A stretch of 31,875 bases of DNA from JAKLKS01 sp964370855 (GTDB taxonomy: Bacteria > Planctomycetota > JAJSAM01 > JAKLKS01): NCBI GenBank assembly GCA_964370855.1, contig CAYJMF010000056.1, positions 1 through 31,875 of the forward strand. Direction: 5' to 3'. The first letter of the stretch is position 1; each line of letters begins with the position of its first letter. A program made the position numbers and the translations under genes. This document shows positions 23,869 through 31,875 of the stretch, in pieces. Under the pieces are notes generated by a model. It searched no databases. It worked only from the letters and a program-made list of their open reading frames with translations, and had not been told where the DNA came from.

Positions 23869-24374
23869 TTCCTCGCGGCGCCCTCATCGCGCCGGCGGGG
23901 AAATATCCGATCCCAACGTCATCGCGTCCACCCCATTTTTCGATTCTAGTTCCCCCTTCCGATCCTCCGGACCGGTTCATCGGAATCTCCGAATGAAGGA
24001 GCCCGGCACGGATCTGCAAACTCGGACACGGGGAGTAGCGGGCCATCCGCGGCCCTGGCGGGAAGGAGGAACGACGCGGGAGCGGATCGCCCCCCTCCTC
24101 GATCCTCGCCGGCCACCTGGCCGAAGGGGCGCGGGGCGTCCCTCCTCCTCCGGGCCCCGACGACGACGGAGGGCGCAGCGGGGGGCGGTGGGACGCGGGG
24201 CGCGGCCGGCGCTCATCCCCGAGCCCGGCACCCGGGGGGTGGGGGTACCCCGGGGGGGATACACCCGGGAGTTTGATGGGACCCATTCGCATACCTCCTG
24301 GGGGTAGGAGGTACTCCCGCGCCGACGCGATCCGTGCACCTCCCGACTTCGATGCGAGCCGGGCATCCCACGCG
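23869..24374. other. Gene-free stretch with hairpin
   Basis: These 506 bases have no reading frame I would support. They contain a perfect hairpin at 24292-24313 and short GC-rich inverted repeats around GGGTACCC (24244-24251). Composition switches from moderately GC-rich at the left to strongly G-rich around 24120-24270. Confidence 0.5.
24292..24313 (-). terminator. Hairpin after the 24375-25103 gene
   Basis: TACCTCCT (24292-24299) and AGGAGGTA (24306-24313) form a perfect 8-bp stem around GGGGGT, about 60 bases beyond the stop of the minus-strand gene. There is no T-run. The stem contains an AGGAGG sequence on both arms' pairing, so it could also bind ribosomes or anti-SD sequence; terminator is the simpler reading. 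Confidence 0.4.
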
Positions 24375-25103
24375 CTACTTGCCTTCGTCCGCCGATTTCT
24401 GGAAGGGGAACTTCTCCCACTTGCAGGGGGTGAAGCCTGGCCTCATCCAGGCCATCCCGAGGTCCGGATTCTCGATCATCTTCTTCCGGATCTCCTCGGT
24501 GACCCGGATGGATGAACTCAGGTTCATCACCGCCCCGTTCCACGCGCCGGCATTGTCCGGCTTGTTGGGGAATCGAACCCCGGGTAGGTGTCGCGCTTCG
24601 GTTGCCACGGCCAGGGCAGCGGCGAAGAGGTCCCGCAGATCATCGCTCCAACCAAAGGCCATGGCGGCCGCGTCCCGGATTGCATCTTGCCGGTCCTTGG
24701 GGCCGGTGATGACGCTGTGGAGGTGCTTCCCTTGGACAATCGCATCCTCGAGCATTTCCAGGAACCCGGTCCAGGCATGGCGGGCGTCCCACCGGTTTCC
24801 CTCGGGAATGCGGGACTCAGCCTGCTGCCCGAGGCGGATCGCCGTGCGAGTGAGGAGGAAGGGGAAGATCAGGATCTGTACCCCCAGCCAGTACGCGGCA
24901 GCCCTTCCCGCATCTTCGGCCGTCAGGGGGGCGGATTCGCGCATGGTCCACCGCGGGAGGAAGAGGAAAGCGAGGTAGGTCCCCATGAGTTCCGATGCGG
25001 CGAGCCCCGCCTTCTCCTGGAGGAGCTTCAGGGTTTCCCGCAGGCACGACCCCCAGGTGATCCTCTGTGGCCTCGTTGCGTTGCCCACGCTCATCCCTCC
25101 CAT
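24375..25103 (-). CDS. Hypothetical protein with a hydrophobic segment
   Basis: The 242-residue protein is not recognised. It is mostly alpha-helical by composition. There is a hydrophobic stretch around residues 38-52 and another, AAAYWLGVQILIFPFLLTRTAI, at about 68-89 that could span a membrane. The C-terminal half has helices rich in Ala, Asp and Glu and ends FQKSADEGK. ATG 25103 is used; ATG 25094 is an alternative start with GGGAGGG immediately before it. It shares orientation with the next gene upstream and lower GC bias than the core genes, consistent with island origin. Confidence 0.6.
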   Translation of the reverse strand: MGGMSVGNATRPQRITWGSCLRETLKLLQEKAGLAASELMGTYLAFLFLPRWTMRESAPLTAEDAGRAAAYWLGVQILIFPFLLTRTAIRLGQQAESRIPEGNRWDARHAWTGFLEMLEDAIVQGKHLHSVITGPKDRQDAIRDAAAMAFGWSDDLRDLFAAALAVATEARHLPGVRFPNKPDNAGAWNGAVMNLSSSIRVTEEIRKKMIENPDLGMAWMRPGFTPCKWEKFPFQKSADEGK

Positions 25104-25262
25104 GCCGGCAGGGGAGGAGTCTATCAGGATCCCATGCGCGAGGTCTTGGCCGCTCCTTTGATCCCAGTGAGGCCCAGAGGCCGGTTTGCGAAGCGGGGAA
25201 CGACGCGAATCCGCACGCGGCCAATGCGATCGACAGCCCCCATCTTCTAACGGGGGGCCTCT

Positions 25263-26090
25263 TCAGTGGCTCGGAGATTGAGTCGGCCCGTCCGGGAAGC
25301 TGTCGGCGCCCTGAGGCGTCTCGATTCCCTCGAAGTGAATGTGGTTCCCGATCACGGCATCTTCGCCTACGGGCCACTTGCTACCCACCCGAAGCCGTAT
25401 CCAGTGTTCGAAGGGAGACTCCGCCTCGGCGCAGAAGATCCGAAGCCGAAGGGCGTAGGTACCTTCACTGAGCTGGTTCGTGAAACCCGGTTGATCGACT
25501 TCAGTCTTCAGGATGACCGTGGTGGTTCCTCTCCCGGAATCGGGCACAGGTACTCCCGCACCGAGATCAAAGTGGGCCTGAGCTCCAGGCGGGAGAACGT
25601 CCCGGATCACCTCCTCAACTTCTCGCGGGTGGCACCACTTCAGCCTCATCGGCAACACCCAGTCCACCTCACTAACCGCCCGGAACGTCAGGGCATCCAA
25701 CACGAGGATCCTGTCCAGCAGGACCTCGATGCGGTGCGCTGCTCCACTGCCGACATTCCAAACTCGCACCCGGAGGTTTGCTTGAGGCCGGAACCGATTG
25801 GGCACTTCCAGGCCGCCAAGAAGTACGGGGTGCCGAGAGACGTCGCAGTCAGGAAGGCGGCACCTGGGGTCGAGGATCAGCGCCGGGGGGTGGAACCAGG
25901 AGCGGAGGCGATCCCCCCATAGGGCCACAGCGATCGCAACCAGTGTCAAGATCGCGGTGAGAGCCTGAACAGCATCTCCCCGGCTCCATCCCAGGGGTAC
26001 GGCCATCTCGGTGGATGCCAGCGTCAAACCGAGGAGGAGAAGGAAGGCCGCCGGGAGGACGCGGCTCGGACCTACGTCAGGGACTCTCAT
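25263..26090 (-). CDS. Hypothetical membrane protein with predicted beta-rich C-terminal domain
   Basis: The 275-residue protein starts at ATG 26090 behind GAGGAGGAAGGG. Two hydrophobic helices at about residues 10-33 and 41-59 form a hairpin with the basic RLRSW after it, so residues about 65-275 probably face the cytoplasm. That part has alternating beta-type stretches (NLRVRVWNVGSG, TTTVILKTEVD, GTYALRLRIFCAE), suggesting a beta-sandwich. The phrase VRVWNVGSGAAHRIEVLLD resembles the NxG-type strand turn of small membrane-tethered sandwich domains. Function is unknown. It lies 159 bases from the 24375-25103 gene in the same direction. Confidence 0.65.
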   Translation of the reverse strand: MRVPDVGPSRVLPAAFLLLLGLTLASTEMAVPLGWSRGDAVQALTAILTLVAIAVALWGDRLRSWFHPPALILDPRCRLPDCDVSRHPVLLGGLEVPNRFRPQANLRVRVWNVGSGAAHRIEVLLDRILVLDALTFRAVSEVDWVLPMRLKWCHPREVEEVIRDVLPPGAQAHFDLGAGVPVPDSGRGTTTVILKTEVDQPGFTNQLSEGTYALRLRIFCAEAESPFEHWIRLRVGSKWPVGEDAVIGNHIHFEGIETPQGADSFPDGPTQSPSH

Positions 26091-26242
26091 CCCTTCCTCC
26101 TCGTGGCCTTGGTGGTCATGAGTCTACCCAAGTCCCTCCATCAGGAAGTGGACATCCAGGGTCGCCCTCAAGTTGTAGAATCGAGTTGAGGTAGCGCCGG
26201 GCAGGACCCCCGGATTTCTGGACGTGTCGAACGAGGTCCGCC

Positions 26243-28330
26243 ATGCCCTCCGCCCCCGTCGCGCAGAAGTTCCCCCTCGCGGCCAATCCCTACGCGGCGC
26301 TCCTTCCGAGCACGAAGGCCCCCGCCCCCGGCGGTCCCGGTCGGTACGGCCAGTCGATCCGCCAGCAGAACCCCCAGAACATCCTCGGGGCGTCCTCGAG
26401 CCCCTACGACTCCCTCGTCGAGACCCCCCCGGGTGGGTCCCCCAAGAGCCAGCCGACCTTCACGCAGCCGATGGGCGCTCCCGCCCGCTCCCCCGCGGGC
26501 GAGGTCCCGCCGGACTCCCGGACGCCGGGGATGCAGCCGACGACCGTGCAGGCCCCGACGATCGTTCCGGGGGTCCCCGGGGGCCCGGTGCCGGGTCCCG
26601 ACGGGAAGCCGATGCCGGGGCCGCAGATGGGCGCCGCGCAGGCCCCGACGACGCCGCCGCTGACCCAGCCGCCCCCGAGCCTCCCCGGGTCGCCCCCGGT
26701 GCCCGCGTGGATGCTTCCGCCCGGCGGGATGCCGGCCTCGCCGCCTCCCGAGCCCCCCATCGCCGAGGGCGCTCAGATGGTCATGAAGGGGGGGAAACTG
26801 GTCCCGAAGACGGGGCCGGTGGGGCAGGCGGGCACCGAGGGGGCGAGTTCGGGCGCGACGACGGACATGGGGATGCCCGGCGGAGAGGCGGGGCAGGGCT
26901 CCCGACCCGGCGCGACCCAGATCACCGACCCCGCGAAGATCGCCGAGATCCAGCGCCGGATGGAGGAGCGGGCCGGTTCGGGCCTCGAGCGGATGCCGGG
27001 TCCCTACGACGCCCTGATCCGCCGCGGGGTGGACGACGAAGGCTCATCGGACGAGGCGGGAATGCCCCTCACGGCGGACTCCCAGGCCGGCGCCTCCCCC
27101 TACGCGGCGCTGGCCGAGGCCGCCCCGGCGGACTTGGGGGCGGGTGGTCCCAACAACGGAGGCGGCAACCCCGATCTTCCGGGGTTCATCGACGCGGAGC
27201 CTCCGCCCGTCGATGAGGACACCCCCGGCGCCCCTCCCGCGGACGAAGAGACTCCCGCGGGGGAGAACTGGTGGGACGACACCTCGACGTGGCAGGACGA
27301 GTCCGGCGCGATCACCTGGCTCCCCTCGGACCCCGCCTCCATGGAAGCCTTCCTGAAGGCGCAGGGGTGGTACGGGACCGACGCCGCCCGCCGGTTCGCC
27401 AACCTCACGGCCGCCCTCGGGAAGTACCAGGATGCCGTGGCGGACGGCAACTCGTTCGCCATGCGCAAGCAGCAGGAAAAGATGGAGCAGGCCGCGAAGA
27501 ACCTGAAGAACACCGAGGGGATCCCCATCAACCTCGATGAGCTCCTCAAGAACTGGGGCCAGGGACTCGGGCAGCCCGGCGACGAGCCCGATCCCGCAAC
27601 GCCTGGCGACAGCACCATTCCCGGCGAGGGGACGGACCTCGGCGAACTCCCCGACATGAGGTACGAGACGATCCCGGAGTGGATGAAGCAGATGGACCCG
27701 GAGAACCTCCGGGCCTACCTCGACCTCCTCAACTTCAACCTCGCCCGCGACGACCGCCAGCTCGCCATCGACCAGTACAAGGACCTCTTCAAGATGTACG
27801 ACGAGGACCCGACCAGGGCGGCCCTCTACAAGCAGCTGGAGGACCCCTACGAGACCCTCTCGCCCGAGGCGGTCCAGAAGATGAAGGCGTCGGCCGCCCA
27901 GACCTACGGGGACGCCAACGCGGGGATCACCTCGGACATCCGGGAGCGGGCGGCGCAGCTCGGGGTGAACCCGGCGGACCTCGCCTCGATGGAACTGCGG
28001 GCGCGGTCGGAGGCCGGCATGGGCCTCTCGCAGATGGACCGGGACATCGACCTCGAGGCGGCGCGGTCCGGGGCGACCGATTGGGAGCGGTGGTTCAACG
28101 CCCTCAACGGTGCGCAGCAGAGCCTCCTCGGCCCCTACGCCTCCATGTACGGGAGCCTCGCGGGCCTCATCAGCGGGACGCCGAACCTGGCGAACACGGG
28201 GAACCCGATGCAGGGCGTGGGTGACTACCGGCTCCAGCAGGAGATGCTGAACGAGAAGGGCCCCGGGATGGACTACATGACCCCGCTGATCACCGGGGGC
28301 GCGTCGGTGGCAACGAGCCTCCTCAAGTGA
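26243..28330 (+). CDS. Large Pro/Gly-rich protein, possibly phage virion-associated
   Basis: The 695-residue protein starts at ATG 26243 with GAGG seven bases upstream. Residues 1-340 are Pro/Gly/Ala-rich and probably disordered, with short PYxxL motifs at residues 16, 54, 254 and 286. Residues about 345-610 become helical and acidic (NLARDDRQLAIDQYKDLFKMY, then AAQTYGDANAGITSDIRERAAQLG). The end (about 615-695) is Gly/Leu/Gln-rich (GAQQSLLGPYASMYGSLAGLIS) and finishes with a hydrophobic GGASVATSLLK. That last layout resembles internal or ejection proteins of tailed phages, but no family can be named. It is followed with GTGA coupling by a small gene. Confidence 0.6.
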   Translation: MPSAPVAQKFPLAANPYAALLPSTKAPAPGGPGRYGQSIRQQNPQNILGASSSPYDSLVETPPGGSPKSQPTFTQPMGAPARSPAGEVPPDSRTPGMQPTTVQAPTIVPGVPGGPVPGPDGKPMPGPQMGAAQAPTTPPLTQPPPSLPGSPPVPAWMLPPGGMPASPPPEPPIAEGAQMVMKGGKLVPKTGPVGQAGTEGASSGATTDMGMPGGEAGQGSRPGATQITDPAKIAEIQRRMEERAGSGLERMPGPYDALIRRGVDDEGSSDEAGMPLTADSQAGASPYAALAEAAPADLGAGGPNNGGGNPDLPGFIDAEPPPVDEDTPGAPPADEETPAGENWWDDTSTWQDESGAITWLPSDPASMEAFLKAQGWYGTDAARRFANLTAALGKYQDAVADGNSFAMRKQQEKMEQAAKNLKNTEGIPINLDELLKNWGQGLGQPGDEPDPATPGDSTIPGEGTDLGELPDMRYETIPEWMKQMDPENLRAYLDLLNFNLARDDRQLAIDQYKDLFKMYDEDPTRAALYKQLEDPYETLSPEAVQKMKASAAQTYGDANAGITSDIRERAAQLGVNPADLASMELRARSEAGMGLSQMDRDIDLEAARSGATDWERWFNALNGAQQSLLGPYASMYGSLAGLISGTPNLANTGNPMQGVGDYRLQQEMLNEKGPGMDYMTPLITGGASVATSLLK

Positions 28331-28665
28331 TCCAGCCTCCCTCCTCGCCTGCGGGCCGCCGGCTCCCCTTCGATGGGCTCCCCGGGCGGAACAAGGCGGA
28401 GATCGCCGCAGCCGTCTTCCGGATCGCCGGCCTCCAGATCGCCGGTGTGGAACGGCGCGAGGATCCCCGGGCCCTCGCGGAGCGGATCTCCGTCCTCGAC
28501 CTCCTCGGGCCGGAGCGGTGCGAGGCACTCCGGAGGTTCGTCCCCGGGGCGCTCGCGGGGATGGAAGTCCACCTCAACGCCGGGGGGAACGTCACGCCGG
28601 CCGAGTTCGACCGCCTCGGCGGGCTCGTCGCGGCGCAGTTCGACTCGGGGGGCTCCGGCGGGTAG
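28327..28665 (+). CDS. Small hypothetical protein coupled to the 695-residue gene
   Basis: This 112-residue protein starts at GTG 28327, which overlaps the previous stop (GTGA). It is predicted helical in the middle (NKAEIAAAVFRIAGLQIAGVE, then PERCEALRRFVPGALAGME) with a short flexible N-terminus and a Gly-rich end. I do not recognise it. Overlapping translation with the phage-like gene suggests the two products work together. A GC hairpin (around 28677-28686) and a gene-free 271 bases follow. Confidence 0.55.
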   Translation: MIQPPSSPAGRRLPFDGLPGRNKAEIAAAVFRIAGLQIAGVERREDPRALAERISVLDLLGPERCEALRRFVPGALAGMEVHLNAGGNVTPAEFDRLGGLVAAQFDSGGSGG

Positions 28666-28874
28666 GATCCTCGCCGCGCGGCGGGGTTGCCCCAACGGGC
28701 GTGAAACTTCTACCTCATCCCTATTCTCCAGGAGTTTCCCCGTCGCCAACCGCCCTCACCACCCCCGGGGGGTAGATGTCCGGGAGGAGGGGGAGAGGCC
28801 GTTCAGGAGTCCCGGAGTGAGGCTCCACACCGACGCTGCCGCCCTACCGTATCCGTGAGTTCCCGCGGATGAGG

Positions 28875-28927
28875 TTGGCGACCAGGGCGGAGTCGCGCTA
28901 CCTTCGGCTCCTCGTGAGGATCCTCAG
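28875..28927 (+). promoter_or_regulatory. Promoter with 12-bp palindromic operator for the clamp-like/RM unit
   Basis: TTGGCG (28875-28880) and TACCTT (28899-28904) with an 18-bp spacer form a plausible promoter. Directly downstream is TGAGGATCCTCA (28916-28927), a perfect 12-bp palindrome, ending nine bases before ATG 28937. A repressor bound there would block transcription start and ribosome access, as control proteins do for some restriction-modification genes. A 10-bp inverted repeat (GTCGCCAACC at 28742-28751 with its complement at 28873-28882) also overlaps the -35 box. Confidence 0.45.
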
Positions 28928-28936
28928 GGGGACGGA

Positions 28937-29497
28937 ATGACCTCATCCGTGAAGGTCTCGGCGAGGGAGTTGAAGGCGGCGCTCCGGGGACTGGTGAAGG
29001 TGGTGCGCAAGGGGGGCCCGTATCCCGCGGTCATCTCCTTGGAGGACGGCAAACTGGTTGTCGAGTCGGGGGGAGCGGCGGTGGAGATCGCAGCAACCGG
29101 GACCTGGGGAGAACCGGTGCTCCTTCAGGCAGGGTCTGTCAAGTTCCTGGCGGACCTTCCGACCGCGGAGGAGTTCGTCTACATCAAGGTGGAGGCGGGG
29201 ATGTTCCACGCAGGCGGGGACAGCCTCCCGTGCCACCCGGCAAACGAGCCCGATCGGCCGATCGGGGAGCCTTCGTCGCGACCTCCGTTCGGCAAGCTGG
29301 TTGCCATGGCGATCCAGCGGATGGATGGCACCCGCCGGAAAACCGCACTCAAACCCGATGCCAGGAAGGCGGTGATGCTCCTCCGCGATCTGGCGAGTGC
29401 CGGCCTCAAGGGCGAGGACCCGAGAAACCTGCCCTTCCCGATCATCGAGGTGGAGGAATTCCTCGACTGGTGCGACAGGACAGCAAGCGCGCGATGA
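28937..29497 (+). CDS. Hypothetical protein, possibly sliding-clamp-like, coupled to the RM gene
   Basis: The 186-residue protein has an N-terminal half that resembles a DNA polymerase III beta-clamp repeat: VSARELKAALRGLVKVV, then PAVISLEDGKLVVES, then VLLQAGSVKFLADLP and a final VYIKVEAGMFHAGG. This follows the helix-strand order of a DnaN N-terminal domain. The match is by pattern only. The C-terminal 70 residues are helical and charged. ATG 28937 lies just after a palindrome, and the stop overlaps the start of the restriction-modification gene (ATGA), so the two are made together. If the clamp likeness is real, it might tether the enzyme to DNA or replication forks. Confidence 0.55.
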   Translation: MTSSVKVSARELKAALRGLVKVVRKGGPYPAVISLEDGKLVVESGGAAVEIAATGTWGEPVLLQAGSVKFLADLPTAEEFVYIKVEAGMFHAGGDSLPCHPANEPDRPIGEPSSRPPFGKLVAMAIQRMDGTRRKTALKPDARKAVMLLRDLASAGLKGEDPRNLPFPIIEVEEFLDWCDRTASAR

Positions 29498-31824
29498 CAC
29501 CTTCCGAGTTCGCGGCGAAGTGGTCAGGAAGCCGGGCGACGGAGCGGGCTGCCTCACAGGAGCACTTCATCGACCTCTGCCGGATGCTCGGCGTGCCGAC
29601 GCCGAACGAGGCTGACGCGACGGGGGACTGGTACGCATTCGAGAAGGGGGCGGAGAAGACTGGCGGCGGGGACGGCTTCGCGGATGTCTGGAAGCGCGGG
29701 CACTTCGGGTGGGAGTACAAGGGGAAGCGGAAGGACCTGGATGCGGCCTACCAGCAGCTCCTACGCTACCGCGAGTCCCTCGACAACCCGCCGCTCCTCG
29801 TGGTCTGCGATCTTGATCGATTCGAAGTCCACACGAATTTCACCGGGACCGCGAAGAAGGTCCACCGGTTCACCCTCGACGACTTGGCCGGGAGCGATCC
29901 CTCCGAGCCCCTCCGGGTCCTCGGGGCCGTCATGGAGAAGCCGGAGGTTCTCCGCCCGACAACGACCCGCCACGAGATCACGGAGGCGGCGGCCCGGGAG
30001 TTCGCGGCGCTCGCCGTGGCCCTCCGCGGCCGGGGCCATGACCCCCACGCCGTCGCGCATTTCCTGAACAAACTCCTCTTTATGATGTTTGCCGAGGACG
30101 CCCGCCTCCTCCCGCCCGACCTCGTGAAGCGGATCGCCGAGGGGACCCGGAACGACCCGGCCGCCTTCACGGACGCCCTCTCGGACCTCTTCGGGAAGAT
30201 GGCGAAGGAGGGGGGGCTCTTCGGGCCGGAGCGGATCCAGTGGTTCAACGGCGGGCTCTTCGACGGGCCCGACGTGATCCCCCTGGAGCGGGACGAAATC
30301 GACGTGGTGCGGCGCGTCTCCAACCTCGATTGGTCCGAGGTGGAGCCTTCGATTTTCGGGACCCTCTTCGTCCGGGGACTTGACCCGGACCGGCGCTCCC
30401 AACTCGGGGCGCAGTACACCGACCGGGAATCGATCCTGCGGCTCGTGGAGCCCGTCCTCATGTCGCCCCTCCGGCGGGAGTTCGAGGCCATGAAGACCCG
30501 GGTAACGGCGCTCCTCGCCGAACGGAAGAAGGTCACCAAGAGGACGAAGCCGGAGGAAAACCCCCACTCCCTCGTGGATGGGTTCCTCGCTCGACTGGCG
30601 GGGATGCGGGTCCTTGACCCGGCTTGCGGCTCCGGGAACTTCCTGTACGTCTCCCTCCAACTACTGAAGGACTTGGAGCGGGAGGTCATTGAGTGGGGAT
30701 CGCTCACGCTCCAGACGACGCGCCCCTTCCCGAGGGTCGGGCCCCAGGTGCTCCGGGGAATCGAGATTAACGACTACGCCGCCGAACTCGCCCGCGTGAC
30801 GATCTGGATCGGTGAGATCCAATGGATGCTCTCCCACGGGTTCGCCTACCGGACGAACCCCATCCTCCAGCCCCTCGAGAACATCGAGTGCCGGGACGCA
30901 ATCCTGGACCTCTCCGTTCCCGGGGTTCCCACGGAGCCTAAGTGGCCGGACGCGGAGGTGATCGTGGGGAACCCACCCTTCCTCGGCAATCGGCTGCTCC
31001 GGCGGGCGCTAGGGTCGGAGTACACCGAAGCGTTGTTCACGGTCTACAAGGACCGCCTCCCGGCTGCCTCGGACCTCGCCTGCTACTGGCACGAGAAGGC
31101 CCGCGCAATGGTCGCCAGGGGGCAAGCGAAGCGCGTCGGGCTCCTGGCGACCCAAGGGATCCGAGGTGGAGCGAGCCGCCGCGTCCTCGAACTCGTCAAG
31201 GAGACAGGGGACATCTTCATGGCCTGGTCCGATCTCCCCTGGACGCTCGACGGTGCTGCTGTTCATATCTCGATGGTCGGGTTCGACGACGGGAGCGAGA
31301 AGATGCGGACGCTGGACGGGGTCGCGGTCCTCGCAATCAACCCCGACCTCACGGCAGGCACCGACCTCACCAGAGCCCGCCGCCTCCGGGAAAACGCGGG
31401 AATCGCCTTCTACTCTGACGTCAAGGCTGGCCCATTCGACATCCCCGAGTCGGCCGCGCGCAAGATGTTGGCGGAGCCGAACCCCGACGGGCGCTCGAAC
31501 GCAGACGTCGTTCGCCCGTGGGTGAACGGGAAGGACATCGCGGGGCGATCGAGGGGGATGTGGATCATCGACTTCGGGGTAGACATGCCGGAGATGGAGG
31601 CGGCGCTCTACGAAGCGCCCTTCGAATACGTGAAGGCCCACGTGCTTCCTATCCGGGCAAAGACGCGGCGAGAGTCCTACCGGAGGAAGTGGTGGCTCCA
31701 TGCGGAGCCCTGTGCCGGAATGCGATCCGCTATCGCGCCGTTGCAGCGGTATCTCGCCACTCCCTCGACGGCGAAGCACCGGACCTTCGTCTGGATGCCG
31801 GTAATGGTGCTGGCCGACCACTGA
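29494..31824 (+). CDS. MmeI-type (type IIL) restriction-modification enzyme, C-terminally short
   Basis: This single polypeptide of 776 residues combines endonuclease and adenine-N6 methyltransferase. The nuclease motif is Asp64-x9-Glu74-x-Lys76 (in FADVWKRGHFGWEYKGK), matching MmeI spacing. A helical linker follows. The methyltransferase has motif I DPACGSGNF (Asp375) and motif IV NPPF (Asn493-Phe496). RYLATPSTAKHRTFVW near the end is a conserved phrase that in the family is followed by about 100-200 further residues of target-recognition domain. Here TGA at 31822-31824 ends the protein right after VLADH. It starts at ATG 29494, overlapping the clamp-like gene. It may be a truncated or inactivated copy; the frame stays open for the last 17 codons of the window. 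Confidence 0.85.
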   Translation: MTPSEFAAKWSGSRATERAASQEHFIDLCRMLGVPTPNEADATGDWYAFEKGAEKTGGGDGFADVWKRGHFGWEYKGKRKDLDAAYQQLLRYRESLDNPPLLVVCDLDRFEVHTNFTGTAKKVHRFTLDDLAGSDPSEPLRVLGAVMEKPEVLRPTTTRHEITEAAAREFAALAVALRGRGHDPHAVAHFLNKLLFMMFAEDARLLPPDLVKRIAEGTRNDPAAFTDALSDLFGKMAKEGGLFGPERIQWFNGGLFDGPDVIPLERDEIDVVRRVSNLDWSEVEPSIFGTLFVRGLDPDRRSQLGAQYTDRESILRLVEPVLMSPLRREFEAMKTRVTALLAERKKVTKRTKPEENPHSLVDGFLARLAGMRVLDPACGSGNFLYVSLQLLKDLEREVIEWGSLTLQTTRPFPRVGPQVLRGIEINDYAAELARVTIWIGEIQWMLSHGFAYRTNPILQPLENIECRDAILDLSVPGVPTEPKWPDAEVIVGNPPFLGNRLLRRALGSEYTEALFTVYKDRLPAASDLACYWHEKARAMVARGQAKRVGLLATQGIRGGASRRVLELVKETGDIFMAWSDLPWTLDGAAVHISMVGFDDGSEKMRTLDGVAVLAINPDLTAGTDLTRARRLRENAGIAFYSDVKAGPFDIPESAARKMLAEPNPDGRSNADVVRPWVNGKDIAGRSRGMWIIDFGVDMPEMEAALYEAPFEYVKAHVLPIRAKTRRESYRRKWWLHAEPCAGMRSAIAPLQRYLATPSTAKHRTFVWMPVMVLADH

Positions 31825-31875
31825 GGCATCCCCTCATACCGGACCCCCGATGAATTCATGGATGGGGACGTGTTG

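Noticed and set aside
31822..31824. Second selenocysteine UGA at the end of the MmeI-like gene
   Set aside because: The nearby ATGAATTCAT palindrome is not a SECIS-type stem with a G-starting loop, and the family has no Cys at this position.

Overview
The window reads as chromosome of a very GC-rich, diderm (outer-membrane) and probably anaerobic bacterium. The LolD/LolC-type lipoprotein exporter and a lipobox protein point to an outer membrane. The ferredoxin-linked oxidoreductases and a selenocysteine-type HdrA point to anaerobic metabolism with a working Sec system. The phylum cannot be fixed from these genes; the type III polyketide synthase, HEAT-repeat and PilZ genes would suit Planctomycetota, Acidobacteriota or Myxococcota-like lineages.

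Region 1 (436-12012) is one tightly packed 12-gene plus-strand operon: korDABC (2-oxoacid:ferredoxin oxidoreductase), hdrA-hdrC-hdrB (heterodisulfide-reductase-like electron-bifurcating module), a 75-residue unknown protein, and a second 2-oxoacid oxidoreductase whose delta ferredoxin is fused to a GltD-like FAD/NAD(P) flavoprotein. Most neighbours overlap as ATGA or GTGA. The central observation is that hdrA is split by an in-frame UGA (4043-4045) exactly where the family has a Cys. It is followed at SECIS distance by a 7-bp hairpin with a GGUC loop (4066-4083), so hdrA is best read as one 834-residue selenoprotein (Sec204) with a C-terminal MvhD-like domain. The inferred role is exchange of electrons between 2-oxoacid oxidation, ferredoxin, a disulfide-type acceptor at HdrB and NAD(P).

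Region 2 (12282-21904) holds envelope and accessory genes: a secreted beta-helix protein, a small exported protein, a lipoprotein plus LolD/LolC set on the minus strand, a secreted HEAT-repeat protein with a (DSGGG)n linker, a PilZ protein with a clear sigma70-type promoter, and a type III polyketide synthase-methyltransferase pair. The operon after the methyltransferase appears to be cut off at about 21915.

Region 3 (about 21916-31875) is accessory DNA. It starts with a PLD-like/zinc-ribbon gene. A 57-bp 3' fragment of a tRNA-Leu(CAA) gene follows (22716-22772, minus strand), the expected scar of an integrative element lying to its right. Beyond it are a zinc-knuckle protein, three hypothetical minus-strand genes (two with membrane segments), a large Pro/Gly-rich phage-like protein, a coupled small gene, and a two-gene unit pairing a putative sliding-clamp-like protein with an MmeI-type restriction-modification enzyme. 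The latter stops early compared with its family. No integrase, transposase, rRNA, complete tRNA or CRISPR array was found in the window.
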